Assembly (NCBI GenBank): GCA_020346205.1
Contig: CP070776.1
Span: 1,376,439-1,417,522 of the forward strand
Origin: Deltaproteobacteria bacterium
GTDB lineage: Bacteria > Desulfobacterota > Desulfobulbia > Desulfobulbales > BM004
DNA length: 41,084 nucleotides
Direction: 5' to 3'
Numbering within the stretch: the first letter of the stretch is position 1; each line of letters opens with the position of its first letter. Shown piece by piece: positions 40,033-41,084 of the stretch. A program made the translations under genes and the position numbers. The notes beneath the pieces are model-generated. The model saw only the letters and a program-made list of their open reading frames with translations, was not told the DNA's origin and did not search any database.

Positions 40033-40104
40033 TCTTGAACCAAAAAATTATATTAATGGCAGTTGAGGATAAATCCAAATTTAGCTTCTGTAAAAAAAAC
40101 TAAG

Positions 40105-41084
40105 ATGATTGAGCGACGCAAAACCAAGCAGATCCAAGTCGGCACTGTTGCCGTTGGTGGCAATGCCCCTATATCAGTGCAGTCCATGACAAATACAGAT
40201 ACACGTGATGTGGAGGAGACTGTTGTCCAGATTAAGCGCCTTGAAGCAGCAGGTTGCGAACTGGTCAGGGTTGCAGTGGTGGACATGGATGCATCTGCTG
40301 CAATACGATCAATCAGGGACCAGATAGATATACCTCTCATTGCTGATATTCATTTTGACCACAGGCTGGCTGTTGCCAGTATGGAAAACGGGGCCCAGGC
40401 AATAAGGATTAATCCGGGGAATATAGGCGGCCCCAGGAAACTTGCCAAAGTAGTAGATGCTGCAAAGGCACATGAAGTCCCCATTCGGGTGGGTGTGAAC
40501 AGTGGTTCCCTGGAAAAAGACATATTAAAAAAACATGGCCACCCCACTCCGGAGGCCTTAACGGAAAGCGCTCTCCGTAATGTTGAACTGCTTGAAAACC
40601 AGAGTTTTTATGAGATTAAGATATCCATTAAATCCTCTGACCCTCTGACGACGGTGGAGGCCTATAGATTGCTGGCAGGGAAGTGTGACTATCCTTTTCA
40701 CCTCGGGGTCACAGAGGCTGGAGGATTGATTGCCGGTACTGTAAAATCAAGCGTTGCTCTCGGTATTCTCATGTACGAAGGTATAGGCGATACATTCCGC
40801 ATCTCTCTGACCCGGGACCCGGTGGAAGAAGTAAGGGTGGGGTACGAGATCCTGCGGTCTCTGGATATCAGGCACAGGGGGCCTGAACTGATTTCCTGCC
40901 CTACCTGCGGGCGCTGCCAGGTAAATCTTTTCAATCTGGCAGATGAAGTGGAAAACCATATCCAAACCCTGGAGACCCCATTGAAAGTAGCTGTTATGGG
41001 TTGCGTGGTAAATGGACCAGGTGAGGCAAAAGAAGCGGATATCGGTGTGGCAGGCGGTAAGGGTGTAGGAATAATTTTCAAGAA
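40105..41084 (+). CDS. ispG: 4-hydroxy-3-methylbut-2-en-1-yl diphosphate synthase (3' truncated by window edge)
   Basis: IspG (GcpE) reductively converts MEcPP to HMBPP in the MEP pathway. The frame is open from ATG 40105 to the window end, giving 326 residues. It starts MIERRKTKQIQVG, then PISVQSMTNTDTRDVEET. The iron-sulfur ligands are C265 and C268 (CPTCGRC) and C300 in GCVVNGPGE, followed by E307, with the same C300-E307 spacing as E. coli C305 and E312. I read this gene directly from the sequence; no stop codon is in the window. The ribosome site is poor. With dxr it gives this unit two of the MEP genes. Confidence 0.96.
   Translation, partial: MIERRKTKQIQVGTVAVGGNAPISVQSMTNTDTRDVEETVVQIKRLEAAGCELVRVAVVDMDASAAIRSIRDQIDIPLIADIHFDHRLAVASMENGAQAIRINPGNIGGPRKLAKVVDAAKAHEVPIRVGVNSGSLEKDILKKHGHPTPEALTESALRNVELLENQSFYEIKISIKSSDPLTTVEAYRLLAGKCDYPFHLGVTEAGGLIAGTVKSSVALGILMYEGIGDTFRISLTRDPVEEVRVGYEILRSLDIRHRGPELISCPTCGRCQVNLFNLADEVENHIQTLETPLKVAVMGCVVNGPGEAKEADIGVAGGKGVGIIFK

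Noticed and set aside
1..41084. CRISPR arrays, phage or transposon genes, tRNA or rRNA genes, defence systems
   Set aside because: None was seen on either strand; nearly all sequence is accounted for by housekeeping genes and short spacers.

Overview
This 41-kb window is the main translation and transcription gene cluster of a bacterium, with 51 protein genes, all on the plus strand and tightly packed. Protein character, gene order and domain types suggest a deltaproteobacterium (Desulfobacterota), possibly a Desulfobulbales-like sulfate reducer. Supporting signs are a beta' subunit with the Gram-negative SI3 insertion, zinc-type S14, S4, L36 and L24, a short EF-Ts, and secY followed directly by map with no adk. 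The taxon is an inference from protein character; no 16S gene or database search was available. No tRNA or rRNA gene, CRISPR array, insertion sequence, prophage or integrase was seen.

Layout: (1) 1-10822, the L11/beta block: rplK (3' part only), rplA, rplJ, rplL, rpoB, rpoC. A clear L10-binding leader RNA precedes rplJ, and a perfect 13-bp hairpin lies between rplL and rpoB. (2) 10823-15393, the str block: rpsL, rpsG, fusA, tuf. (3) 15408-20730, the S10 block: rpsJ, rplC, rplD, rplW, rplB, rpsS, rplV, rpsC, rplP, rpmC, rpsQ. (4) 20831-26537, the spc block: rplN, rplX, rplE, rpsN, rpsH, rplF, rplR, rpsE, rpmD, rplO, secY. (5) 26647-30981, map, infA, rpmJ (37 codons) and the alpha block rpsM, rpsK, rpsD, rpoA, rplQ, closed by a strong intrinsic terminator at 31019-31055. 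(6) 31084-31890, a lone YkgJ-type cysteine-cluster protein of unknown function. (7) 31921-41084, a second unit beginning with a promoter and an S2-type leader: rpsB, tsf, pyrH, frr, uppS, cdsA, dxr, rseP, tsaB and ispG (3' end outside the window).

The first thirty kilobases encode ribosome parts, RNA polymerase core subunits alpha, beta and beta', elongation factors G and Tu, IF1, the SecY channel and methionine aminopeptidase, so growth-rate control of the gene-expression machinery is concentrated here. The last part joins translation factors (S2, EF-Ts, RRF) to UMP supply (PyrH), isoprenoid synthesis (Dxr, IspG), the undecaprenyl carrier (UppS), phospholipid precursor (CdsA), envelope stress proteolysis (RseP) and tRNA t6A modification (TsaB).

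I did not find a convincing undescribed system. The items most worth a second look are regulatory: the rplL-rpoB hairpin, the structured rpsB leader, the run of TTG start codons confined to 30S protein genes, the divergent codon use of tuf, and the conserved-looking but uncharacterised cysteine-cluster gene between the two transcription units.
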